From Moniliophthora roreri (taxonomy: Eukaryota > Basidiomycota > Agaricomycetes > Agaricales > Marasmiaceae), in the NCBI GenBank assembly GCA_001466705.2, contig LATX02000183.1, positions 434,001 through 498,000 on the forward strand: 64,000 nucleotides of DNA, in the 5' to 3' direction. The notes beneath the pieces are model-generated. The model ran no database searches. It was not told the DNA's origin and saw nothing but the letters and a program-made list of their open reading frames with translations. The translations under genes were made by a program, and so were the position numbers. Shown piece after piece: positions 1-10,256 of this stretch (its first letter is position 1; each line of letters opens with the position of its first letter).

Positions 1-18
1 CACTCAAAACGTTACATG

Positions 19-1469
19 TCATGACTCCGATTCTGGAACTGGAGACAGAGGTAATGGCACATGATGTGCCCGTTCAGACATATCCAAATCCAAGCCCATC
101 TCCACATCACGCTCTCCTTCCAAAAACGCTACCCTCTCCTCCTCCTCTGCTTCCTCTTCACCAAGCTCTTCATTAACAGCTTTCCTAGCACACCACGAAA
201 GATACACAAATATCACTATGCACAGCGTGATACCTAGTATCGTCCACATGCGTGCGACGGTGCCAGCACCGTTTTCCTCTTCTTCCTGTGCTGGCGCTGA
301 TGATGATATCGTTGATGTGGAGTCGATGGATGTGGAGTTGAAGCTGGCCGTGTTGATGGTGGGGGCTGGCGCGTGATAATCCTTGAACGAATGTATACTA
401 GCCCCAAGACTTGTATGCACGATAACCTTGAACAGGCTCAACGCCGTACATACTGTGAACGTTCTCAAACTGACTCCTGGGGCAGCAGCACCCAAAAGAC
501 AGTTCATCACATTGTATGGATACGGCGCCACCCTGATCAAAAATAGTAGTTTTGGGCGCTTTTCGATTGCCTGGACGACGCGTTTAAGTGAGCAGGTTGA
601 TTGGAGCCAGGTGGCGATGTGCGCGTGAAGATATGCGTTATGTCGGGAGAGCGTGAAAACAGTCAGAGCACCGGTTAGTGCAGCTGCGTAGGAGATGACG
701 GCACCAATCCATGGGCCAAAGGTGTACCCGGAGAGGATGATGAGGGTCGAGTACATTGGCAGGGGGGCTAGACAAAGGGTCAATACAGTCATATACATAG
801 TCATGGAGGAGCGTACTCACGGAACGTAGTGATAAAGATGAGGCAAAATAAGACTGCATAACCGAAATACTTGTCGGTTTTGAGCCACGTTGATAGTTCA
901 TCTAGGCCTGTAAGAGAACCGATGAGTATATCGTGTGTTCATGCTGTCAAAGCTAATGATCACATACGGGCGAATACTTGAGACTTGTAAAATGCGATAG
1001 CGATTAAAAATCCTAAACTGGTCGCTGCGTAACATAGGATGGGTAACCACGGCCGGAGAAGATTGCATAGCCTTTTGCGTGCGGTGTAAAAGTTGCAAGT
1101 GCGTTCAGACGTTGTTGGAGGGAGAACCGTATGAATTAGTAGCGGCGAGGGCTGCGATAATATGTATGAGGGGTGAGCCGAGAAAGGGTTCGCAGAGGCT
1201 GGTGCATCGCTGGTGCATTGGCTATAGAGATGGTGGTGGCGGTGGTGGTGGTGATTATGATGATGAGAAGGACCTGGGATGCCATTGGACTGGTCATGAC
1301 GAGGAGCAGTAGTCGCCTTTTCATCAATTTTCTCGCTATCGAAATGAACGTAGCGGAAAGGGGAATGGGAAGGACGATATGGAGAAGGAGAGGTCGAGAC
1401 TGGACGAGCCGGTGAAGAGGAGGTGATGAGATGAAGACCTGGAGGACGACGACTGTGATGATTGTCCAT
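19..1469 (-). CDS. TVP38: TVP38/SNARE-associated (DedA-like) Golgi membrane protein
   Basis: Three exons (968-1469, 821-907, 19-767) give 445 aa with GT-AG introns. The N-terminal ~120 residues are low complexity, with a His-rich block coded by a CAT-type repeat. A first hydrophobic segment lies around residues 145-165. The SNARE-associated/VTT region follows: Pro-Pro before a Met-Tyr, then the family's Gly-rich membrane stretch (LSGYTFGPWIG) and the RVAPYPYNVMNCLLGA motif near the C-terminal side. A late TM (ILGITLCIVIFVYL) is followed by a Glu-rich cytosolic tail. Family knowledge: Tvp38/TMEM41/VMP1 proteins reside in Golgi/ER membranes, and related members scramble lipids. The gene is head-to-head with the small mitochondrial gene at 1745, about 275 bp apart. 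The stop codon is only 18 bases from the window edge. The family call is firm; the exact Golgi role is inferred. Confidence 0.88.
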
Positions 1470-1744
1470 AGTTAACAGGCAAAGTGATGGTGGTGGAACC
1501 TATCCAAGAGGTATCCGAGAGAGAACGAAATAAGGAATAAGAGAAGGAAAAAAACGAAAGAATTCGATTTTGCGGTCCGAGTCCGTCAAGGCGCAAGACA
1601 AGTCTAAGACCTGGTCTAAACCGTGATCAACCCCACCGTGACAGCTTGTCAACTAAATTTCATTCCCCTTCCCCTTCCCCTGCTCACTCGGTCCCTGTTT
1701 GTATTCAATGTTCCTCTTTTTCAACGCTAATACTCCTTTATAGA

Positions 1745-2124
1745 ATGCTTCGTCGTCCTGTTCAGCTGCTAGTTCGGCAGCGGCGGTACTACTCCGCTGA
1801 CACGGAGAAACCCCGCTCCGCACATGCCCAATGGTACACAGACATCGTACCCGCAATGATTCCAATATTTCTGCTGGGTTCTGCCGTTTACCTTGTACGC
1901 GCACGTCGTATTTACGCCGACGCATCTTCATTCTTTGCTCATTCCACCCATCTCCCTAGGGCCTACAACTCGCGCAGACGCGCCTCTCGCACGAAAAATA
2001 CATTCACGAAGCAAAACAACGGGTGGATCATCTTGAAGCACAAATCCAGGCCTTGCAACAGGATCGGCAGCCACCCCCTACGGATTCTAAACCAGGGCCT
2101 GTTAGATCATGGTGGTGGTGGTGA
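1745..2124 (+). CDS. small mitochondrial single-TM protein with C-terminal Trp4
   Basis: Two exons (1745-1894, 1960-2124) give 104 aa. Residues 1-16 are Arg-rich without acidic residues and end in RRYYSAD, which looks like a mitochondrial presequence. One TM follows (residues ~36-53, VPAMIPIFLLGSAVYLGL), then a helix with heptad-like charge (RLSHEKYIHEAKQRVDHLEAQIQ is split across this region) and a Pro-rich tail ending in four tryptophans. I do not recognise a named family. The layout of presequence, one membrane span and a short coiled coil suggests an inner-membrane protein facing the matrix or intermembrane space, which is inference. The start chosen is the ATG directly before the presequence; an in-frame upstream ATG would add an unlikely Ser/Pro-rich leader. 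It is convergent with the PEX11-family gene, 146 nt between stops. Confidence 0.72.
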
Positions 2125-2270
2125 CTCTCTCTCTCCCTGCACATGGCTATGTACAGCTACAATAGACTGGTCTACTCTACTCTGGTATATTTCCTCAACT
2201 ATTAGAGTCCGAAAAGCGAATGATAGATTAAGCATGTAGTGTAAGAGGTAAGGTATCCGGACTATTCAAT

Positions 2271-3670
2271 TCAGTGTGAGCCCTTTTTGGCCAGCGTCCC
2301 TCGATGTCGCTCGTACAGCTTAGCCGAGCTATATTACCGGATCGGAATGAGCAAAACAGATTTAGACTTCAGGGACCTGACAATACACGTACCTCAAAAT
2401 CGCGGCAGTGAGACCGGTGGCAGCCTTCACCGGTTCCCGGAATTTTTGAATCCTAAATACGTCGTACGCTGGAGGACAAAGGTGAGTTCTTGGTGCCAAT
2501 ACGTCTTGAGTATGTGCAACTCACAAGAAAATATTAAATCCATAATGAGCTTCGCTTTGGAGAGCTGCAACCAATAATCCCGTATCTGAAGTCTCCCAAG
2601 CTCCTTCTCGTCAAACTTGGATCCGGATCCTCTCGATTTCTCCGTGGCACCAGACATAGACTCTTTGTAAAGCCGTGATTCGACTAGTTATGAAAGGCGT
2701 GAGTCAAAGTCCGATAGTCGACTATGAACGTGCGTCCAACTCACCCTCGTGCTGCAGGTTGCCAATCATTTGCCTCTCCACACTATTCTCTATTAACCCA
2801 GCGACAGTGGCAAGCCACCAACACCAATCAGCGAATCTTGACGCGCGCTCTCCGCTGCGTTTGCCTAATATGCCCAGTAACGACAACGCGTACAAGTCGT
2901 CCGCGATAGAGTTGACGAGGTCTAGAAGAACGGTTGGCGGTGCGAGTAAGAGCGCTTGGAGGAAAGGTCTCTGCTGCTGTTTCGCAGTTGTAGCATTTTC
3001 TGAAGAGAAAGGCACAGCTTGTTGAGCCATGATGGCAGTTAGTGGCGTGAGCCAGTTGAAGAGTAACAGCATCTTCCTACGCGACAGTAAGTATGCCGAC
3101 TTGGTTGCGGTCAATAACCCAACTCACCTCGTAAAAGATAGTCCAGACATAGTGGATGTCAGACGTTTGATTATTTCCTTTACCCATGGTCGCTGCGCTG
3201 CGTTGCGTAGGAGCCGATTGGCAGAGACACCTGCATGGAAGAATAGATACACTCGAATAGAGTATTGTATCAATTTCTGGGTTCTCAATTCAGAGAAAAG
3301 CCGTAGTAAAGAGAGCTATTGAACTCACAAAAGCCTTGTCTCTACCCTCGCTAGTGCGCACCATTTCTCTCCAAACGTCTTCTCGTCGTATCCGAGCAGT
3401 AGAATCCTGAGGCAACTCTTCCTCAACCACCTCTTCTTCTTCATCCTGCTCTTCAGCCTCTTCCTGTTGCTTCTCTTCTCTTGATTCGTAAATACTGGTG
3501 CGATAAAGAGTACTCGTGGACGCAACAGAGGTTCGGGGCGTTCGCGGAGGATGTGACGAAAGCGGGTTGATTTGGAAAGAAGAACTTGGGTCCGCAAACG
3601 AAAACTGACTTTCATGCAGAGAATGTACCGAAGCAGATTCAGGATGTCCCGGGAACGAAATCGAAGACAT
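2271..3670 (-). CDS. PEX11-family peroxisomal membrane protein
   Basis: Six exons (3329-3670, 3128-3276, 2745-3076, 2525-2683, 2393-2468, 2271-2328) give 371 aa. The PEX11 signature starts after residue ~105: EGRDKAFKLIQYSIRVYLFF, the usual amphipathic N-terminal helix of the family. It continues through RLTSTMSGLSFTRKMLLLFN, a hydrophobic LLAPPTVLLDLVNSIADDLYALSLLG-type stretch (interrupted here), a Trp-rich TM (residues ~240-260) and a C-terminal YDVFRIQKFREPVKAATGLT segment typical of the second membrane-associated end. Family role: PEX11 proteins bend and elongate peroxisomal membranes and recruit the fission machinery. Unusual is the ~105-residue N-terminal extension with an acidic Glu/Gln tract, making it longer than the common 230-280 aa. 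It is head-to-head with the dynein light chain gene, 165 bp between starts. Confidence 0.85.
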
Positions 3671-3835
3671 TTTGGGTTGTGAACGGTAGTTGAAAACACC
3701 TTGCACGCGAGGAAACCGTCGTACGGTGCAAGAATCACGTGTGGACATAGCTACAGTTCTGAACCGCCACTACCAACTACCACTATTCTTCGTGCAACCC
3801 TCTAGAACTTATAGATTTACATGCTCCTCGCAAAT

Positions 3836-4408
3836 ATGGCCAATACACCAGGTTTACGGTCCCCTCCAACCCCACGTTCGGAAGTCTCATCTCCCCGTCC
3901 AAAATTTGATTCCGACCTCCTCAAGGCGTATATCAAGAAACTGCTCTCATCAACTCTGAATTCTGCATCATGGCCAGAAGCCAAGGACCGTGATCGTGTG
4001 AAGACTTGGATGAAAGAGATTGGGGAGAGAGTAAAGGAGCGGATGCTGGAGATTCAACCAAGGGGTTTGTGAGTGTGATGCAACCAACATTCCGCATACT
4101 TTTATGCTAAAGACCCCCTTACAGCAAATATATTGTCCTGACGCAGATCAACGAGAATTTGGGACAAGGTGGCCGGTATGTCTGTCTGTCGTAGGTTTCC
4201 CATCAACCCGTTCACTAATTATCATGCTCGTGATGTACAGAGCGGATATGGTATCTCATTGGGAGGATACAGACACAGTGGCTCAAGAAGTCTTTGTGAA
4301 TGTGCGTCGGCTCCTTTTCTTCATTCCGCCGAATCAACTGACACCGGAGTAATGATTTAGGACACCCTCATTTGTATATGCATAGCGTTTGCAGTCCGCA
4401 CCCAGTGA
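3836..4408 (+). CDS. Tctex-1 family dynein light chain (DYNLT-like)
   Basis: Four exons (3836-4068, 4125-4175, 4241-4301, 4361-4408) give 130 aa. After a ~25-residue Ser/Pro leader comes the Tctex fold: a helical KAYIKKLLSSTLNSASWPEA segment, a second helix with WMKEIGERVKERMLEI, the beta strand FKYIVLTQINENLGQGG, then HWEDTDTVAQEVFVN and a hydrophobic final strand (LICICIAFAVRTQ). The order and the W-D / F-N / final-strand pattern are diagnostic. Role in the family: a dimeric light chain on the dynein intermediate chain, linking cargo or stabilising the complex. An in-frame ATG at 3821 would add five residues. Agaricomycetes have no cilia, so a cytoplasmic dynein role is inferred. It shares a 165-bp divergent promoter with the PEX11-family gene. 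Confidence 0.85.
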
Positions 4409-7400
4409 CAATTTCTTTGCGTCATTTATCTATCGACACACATACCCATTCAGCATATCAATGTACTTCGGAGATACCCACATTAATACGACCTACGGAG
4501 ACTACCAATCGCTCCTTGTGCGACTGACCTATTGATGTGGACCGAGTTGGTGCCATTTTTCAGACCATTATCGCTCTTACAACGGTCCGTATTAGGTGTT
4601 ACTGAAGATCATCAGAACACCTCAAGGAAATTCTGTTTCCCGCGATGAACGCTATCCAATTATCGTGGACCATGGGTTAGGCCGCACCAACGTTGCCCGC
4701 TAGTTTTTTTCATCTTTGACTCGGGAGCGAACAATCAAAATTCGTTAGCAATTGCCGTATGCGTGGATTGTCCACCCATCTCAATAGCTGCTAATCACCG
4801 GCATCCCCCCTCATAGATCAGCGACTGACTTTTTCAGACTTCTGGAGGCCGCCTGTTGATCGCTCAAACTCTGCAAGCAGATAAACTTTAACTGTTACAA
4901 GATCCGTGGGCCCTGTGATGTGGCATGTAATGGGGGAGTGGTGCATAGTACAAAGGTTAGTCTTTCCTTGGACGTTCGTTCTGATTTCACATCCTTGATG
5001 GACCTTTGAACAAATAGCGACCACCCTCGGCTGGCAAGTCCAGGTCTAAAGATATCCCCCTTCATCCGCACCCTACCACGGTAGCTTTTCAGCCTTTCAT
5101 CCAAGTTTCTGGTTTCATTAAAAATCTGCTGTCATGTGGATAAAAGTTGGCCGTCTGTCCTCTGTAGGCGTGTTAGGATCTCGCATTATTGCACACGTCA
5201 CTCCGTTTGTTTCCTAGTCACCAATCAGATAGCGAGCCCCCATGGGTACGCGCGGTGTTGTACGATGTCACGCCTGACGCCGGATCCGCCGTCCTCACGG
5301 GCGGTTACTCGCTTAGATAGGTTCGGCAAGCAGACAAAGATGTTTTGCGAAGAGGAAGGCAAGATGTTGCACCGCCACCGCTCGAATTTCATTGCGGAGA
5401 TGGTCACTACGCTTCTTAGATCGTCGAATACCCGTCGTGAGGTTCTCGACTTCTGGAGACACTTCCTCTCCCCCTTTCATTGTCAAAGTCAAAGTGAGTG
5501 ACCTAGCTTTGATAAATTGACGAGGAACAAAGTTAATGAACCCATATTAATTTTTTTGCGGCCACGATCGATAGCAGGTAGAATTGTGAGATTGTTTGCG
5601 CATTGATGATACGTTTGCAATCGGATAAGTCACGATTTCCATGAATCAGAACTAAACCATGCTCATCCGTGAATCCAGCGGTTTAGCGTTGGTGGCGCGG
5701 GGCTTCACCGGGCGACGCAACGGATTTTTCCTGCAAATACATTATCCGGGCCCCGAAATGCAGATCCCGCATTGGGCAACCTAATTCAGGACACAAGCGT
5801 TCCACCTGCGGAGGACGTCTACCTGCTTATGGGGATGGTATCGTTTCCCAAATGACTCTAGCTCCAGTGCAGTGTAATCTTTGTAGGCTCACGGGGGCTG
5901 GAGTAGAACGATGCTCTGGTTAAGATCATGTGGTGTACTTGCATTTTAGTTTCTGGCAGATTACGGGACTAAAGCGCTCATATCGCCGAACGATTGTACG
6001 TAGGAGCTGTGGGAGGAATGGTGCATGGTACGTACGCTTACATTTTTTCAAGTGCCAGAATTGTATTCAGGCGTTGGTCACGTATCACAGGGGACATGGA
6101 CGCAAGTCACCGCTGCCAGTGGAAGGTTTGCGTGCCGTAAGATTTCTCAGCGCACTCCACCAGGAGTCCTGGCCCGATAAAATGTTTTCTCAAGACCATA
6201 GGGTGCTTTCTATGAATATGCCTTCGACATCAGCATCATACGTCAGCCGGAATATTGATCTCGACGAAACTTAGGTATTGAATACTCTCGATGCGACCTC
6301 TGTGAGTTCTTTTACTTTTTGTGACTTTGACTGACCCCCTTTTGAGACATCTGTCGTCTCGTAAAACGTCGTCGGCGCAAGAAAGGTCCAATCTCAGGAT
6401 ACCTCCCTCTTTGGATTGACCTTGGACGAGCGATCGTGTCTACTTCGGTGCTGACGGCAATGCGAATAATTTCATCAGCGACTCGAGAAGGTGCTCGTGC
6501 GGAATAGCGACGAATTAACTTTCGTAATCACCATTAATTTCCCGTGAAGGATACTCAAGCTCGTAGGGTTAATAATGCGAACATTCCGTCAAGTAACCTT
6601 GATTATTCCCGTTAAATCCAATGCCATCAGACTTAATACCCGTGCGTTTTCAACTCCAGACTTGAGCCAGGACGACCTGGCCTCTCACACGACTCGTGAA
6701 TGATCCTCGGACCTTTCGCTGTGAGTTTTTTGGGGGCTTGTACAGCGGTTATACCAGACTTGGATTCGGTTTACCTCTCGCCGATCATCCAAGGCACAGA
6801 CAGCACGAGATAAATCCCGAGGCTCGTAAAATGCCAGCACAAAGTTTTTCTGATTTCTCACCCGGGCATTCTCGAGCAAGTGATTGGCACGGGCTCCGGA
6901 AGACGAGTCTCACACGGCTGCATATTTTGTTCACCTTGTGATGAAGGTCACTCCATTGATCGAAGGGTTGAAACCATCACGAACATCATGCAATGTTCAA
7001 GAAGCATCTGTGTGCTGTAGGATGCACAACTTGCAAGAAATCATTGATACTCTGACTTCCATCTCGACTCGCTATTTGCTGTACTAAGAGCTTTGGCATT
7101 GCCTCATACTGAGCGTATTCTGCGATTCCCCATCGATCATAGCGCGACAGGTACCGATGAGGCACTCAACCGGATTACCAGGAGCTGTTATCACGCATTC
7201 CAATTCCAGGGTAAATTCCCTACAACGTATAAAACGAAAGCAAGTGCGATAAACAAGTGCCATGTTGCCCACCCCAAAATTTCCCGTCATCATGGGCCAA
7301 CCACCACTGGAGCACTTATGTCTGACCCTCGAATTAGGAGACACCACCGCAGTAATAAAGATGGCTCCTAGACCTGTATTCTTGGATCGAGGAAGGGAGG

Positions 7401-7445
7401 AGGTTGTGCTTGTTATGTGGAGTTGATTACTAGATGATGTGGGTG
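4409..7445. other. gene-poor interval
   Basis: About 3 kb in which I see no recognisable gene. Only short unrelated reading frames occur (longest about 120-135 codons) and none shows a known motif or a coherent chain of spliced exons. No direct or inverted terminal repeats, target-site duplications or transposase motifs were noticed. The right-hand end is presumably promoter for the kinase gene at 7520. Confidence 0.5.
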
Positions 7446-7453
7446 TGACGTCA
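7446..7453 (+). promoter_or_regulatory. CRE/ATF octamer upstream of the Srk1-like kinase
   Basis: A perfect palindromic TGACGTCA lies 66 nt upstream of the kinase start codon. This octamer is the binding site of CREB/ATF bZIP dimers (Atf1-Pcr1 in fission yeast). The match is seen directly; its use is inferred from position and from the known Sty1-Atf1 control of srk1 in S. pombe. Confidence 0.5.
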
Positions 7454-7519
7454 CGGGAGCGGGACTTAAGGCGACCCGCTGCAGCGAACAAATCTCGTCA
7501 CAACTTGCTTTGTACTACC

Positions 7520-9784
7520 ATGCCCTCCGCCGGGGTCGTCGACGCGTTCAAAAGTACTTGTTTATTATTCTTTTCTTTCATGACATTTCTCTTACTCTTT
7601 TGCAGACCTCATCAGACATGGAAAACATCACCACCATAATCGCGATGACGTCTCAGAAATACCTTCTCAAGCTCCATCTCGAAATCAGAACCATCAACAG
7701 CAACAACACCATAACCAGCAGCAACCCCCTCCTGCCAAACAGCAGGCTCGTTCTGAACCTCAAGTCTCACCTGCACCCAAGGAGGTGGCCGAACAAATCG
7801 TCAAGGAGGAACGGGAAGCAAAGGCCCAGATGCCTTCCTATAGAGGTCTAGAAAACTTCAAGCTTCTTGACAAGATGGGAGAGTTCGTATCTATTTCTCA
7901 CATCCATATCGCTTAGTTCTTGTCGCTAAGCGTTGCTCACAGTGGAGCCTTTTCGAACGTTTACAAAGCCTTGGATCTCACGAGCAACAACAAAGTCGCT
8001 GGTATGTGCTGATTAATCTGATCCCTCTAATACCTTCATCATCTCATCATAACTTCGTCATGTCATAGTCAAGGTTGTTCGCAAGTTTGAGCTCAATGCT
8101 TCACAGGTAAGCAATGCCAACTACTACCCCTTCGTTCCCACCCTCTTTCTTACATTCACACTGATTGCAATGCGTCTTTACCCTTCTTCGATCCTCTGGC
8201 ATCGTGCGGTTACTCTTGTACTTTGTACAGGCGGGAGAAAAGCATTTGAACCCAAAGTTCAAGAAAAAGCCGCGCGGAACAGAGGTTTATTTTTTTTTTT
8301 CACTTTGTTTGAGTAGATTGGTTCTGACCCTTGATGTGACAATCAGCGTGCGAACATCCTCAAAGGTGTGCAACAACGCTCTTCGCTTCCAGATTTTTAC
8401 TTATATACCTGTAGAGGTGCAAATCATGCGTGGGGTCCACCACCCGTCAATCGTAAAACTCATATCATTCTCGGAGTCGCCAGAGCACTACTTCTTGGTG
8501 TTAGAATGTGCGTCATAAAGCTCTATTTTGTGCCTTGCGGTGTCTGACATCCAGGTCCAGTGATGGAAGGCGGAGAACTCTTCCACCAAATCGTCAAGCT
8601 CACGTACTTCTCGGAAAACCTTTCACGACACGTTATATTGCAAGTCGCACACGGCATCCGGTACCTTCACGAAGAACGCGGTGTTGTACACCGTGATATC
8701 AAACCAGAAAATTTGCTATTTGAACGGATACCAATCATACCGTCGAAGAATTCAATTCACCGGCCTTACGACGAGGAGAAGGAAGATGAAGGTGAATTCA
8801 TACCTGGTGTGGGTGGCGGTGGAATCGGCCGTGTCAAAATTGCGGATTTCGGGTTGAGTAAGGTTGTTTGGAATGAGGAGACGATGACGCCATGCGGCAC
8901 CGTCGGTTACACCGCCCCTGAAATCGTCAAGGATGAGAGGTACAGCAAAAGCGTGGACATGTGGGCATTAGGCTGCGTTCTCTATACGCTTCTCTGTGGT
9001 TTCCCTCCCTTCTATGATGAAAGTATCAATATTCTGACAGAGAAGGTTGCTCGGGGATATTACACGTTTCTTAGCCCTTGGTGGGATGATATCAGCGCAA
9101 GTGGTGAGTAACTCTATTAGGAGTCCTTTTGTTATGTCATTCACCAACCGTTTTGTAGCCAAGGATCTCATTACTCACCTACTATGTGTGGATCCTGCGC
9201 AACGATATACTATAGATGAGTTCCTTGCGCACCCATGGTGTAATGCTGCCCCTGCTCCACCTCCTCCACCGACGCCATACATCTACAGCAATCTTCCCAC
9301 CGCCAACGTACCCCTCGATTCGCCTCTTCTATCCGCTGCACGCGGTGGTAGACCGGAAGGACGTAGTCCGGGTATTGCGGTTCTCAAAGAGGCTTTCGAT
9401 GTCACATATGCTGTCCATCGCATGGAGGAAGAGGGCGCAAGAAGGCGAAAGTACAATGGTCGTGGCGGCGCTGGCGCAAGGGGTTTCCTGGGTGGTCTTA
9501 ACGAGAACGATGAAGATGGGGACGAAGACGAGGATGTATCTGTGCCCTTGAAGAACAACGCTGCTGCGCCAAAGGGAGCAGCAGGCGCCCGTACACGCCG
9601 TACAGGTCAGAAAGGATTCGAACTTGATATGGACGGAGCGACGCTACTTGGAAGACGGCATAAACGAGGCGCCGCGGGCAAGGGTGCGGTTGGCATGAGC
9701 AGTCCCCTGTCCGGGAAACCACTTGGCAGTCCTATGGTTGAGGACGACCTTGTCAACCCAGGCAGCCCGATGAGATTAACATAG
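7520..9784 (+). CDS. Ser/Thr protein kinase, Srk1/Rck2-type (MAPKAPK-like CaMK group)
   Basis: Nine exons (7520-7553, 7606-7882, 7943-8001, 8069-8106, 8231-8284, 8347-8365, 8415-8507, 8561-9103, 9159-9784) give 580 aa. The N-terminus is Gln/His-rich. The kinase domain spans residues ~95-398: glycine loop MGDGAFSNVY, the VAIK-type lysine in VKVVRKFE, HRDIKPENLL, DFGLSK, a CGTVGYTAPE activation-segment end and a SVDMWALGCVLYTLLCGFPPF subdomain IX. A ~35-residue acidic/Gly insert between the HRD and DFG motifs is typical of fungal Rck/Srk kinases. The C-terminal ~180 residues are Ala/Gly/Pro-rich. In yeasts these kinases are substrates of the stress MAPK Hog1/Sty1 and act on translation or Cdc25. 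A CRE lies in the promoter. Exon 6 is only 19 nt. Subfamily assignment is good but not certain. Confidence 0.88.
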
Positions 9785-10256
9785 ACACGTGGACCATGTC
9801 CTCTCCGGTGCCGCCATACTTTCAGACACCATACTCGATTCAGGATTGACCCCCTCAGAAGAACAATTGATTGATCTGCGCTGGACTGCTCCTCTCTCGA
9901 CACATATATACCACGCATTCTAACATTGTTTTGTTGGCGGACATTACATCTAGGCACGCTATACATTACATATCATTATCGCTTTTTCCTGCTCGCCGTT
10001 GGGCGCTCAATGCCCATCCCGCAAATGACCTACGGTTTTTTACTAGTTCATGGATAGGTGTGCATACTTTTATTTTTCGCCGTTTCGTATATACATCTGA
10101 GCGCTGCACTGTACCCCACATGATACAAGATATGTAAGTTAGTGTATGTAGTTTAATTCTTAAGCAGTACTACAGTTGCCAGTCCTCGACTACCTTGTGT
10201 TTTGGGTCTGATTTTGGCGCCCAGGCCAAAGGTCTCACCAACTCAGTCATTCACTC
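9785..10256. other. intergenic region between kinase and PRP31
   Basis: 472 nt holding the kinase 3' region and the PRP31 promoter. No supported gene. Confidence 0.5.
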
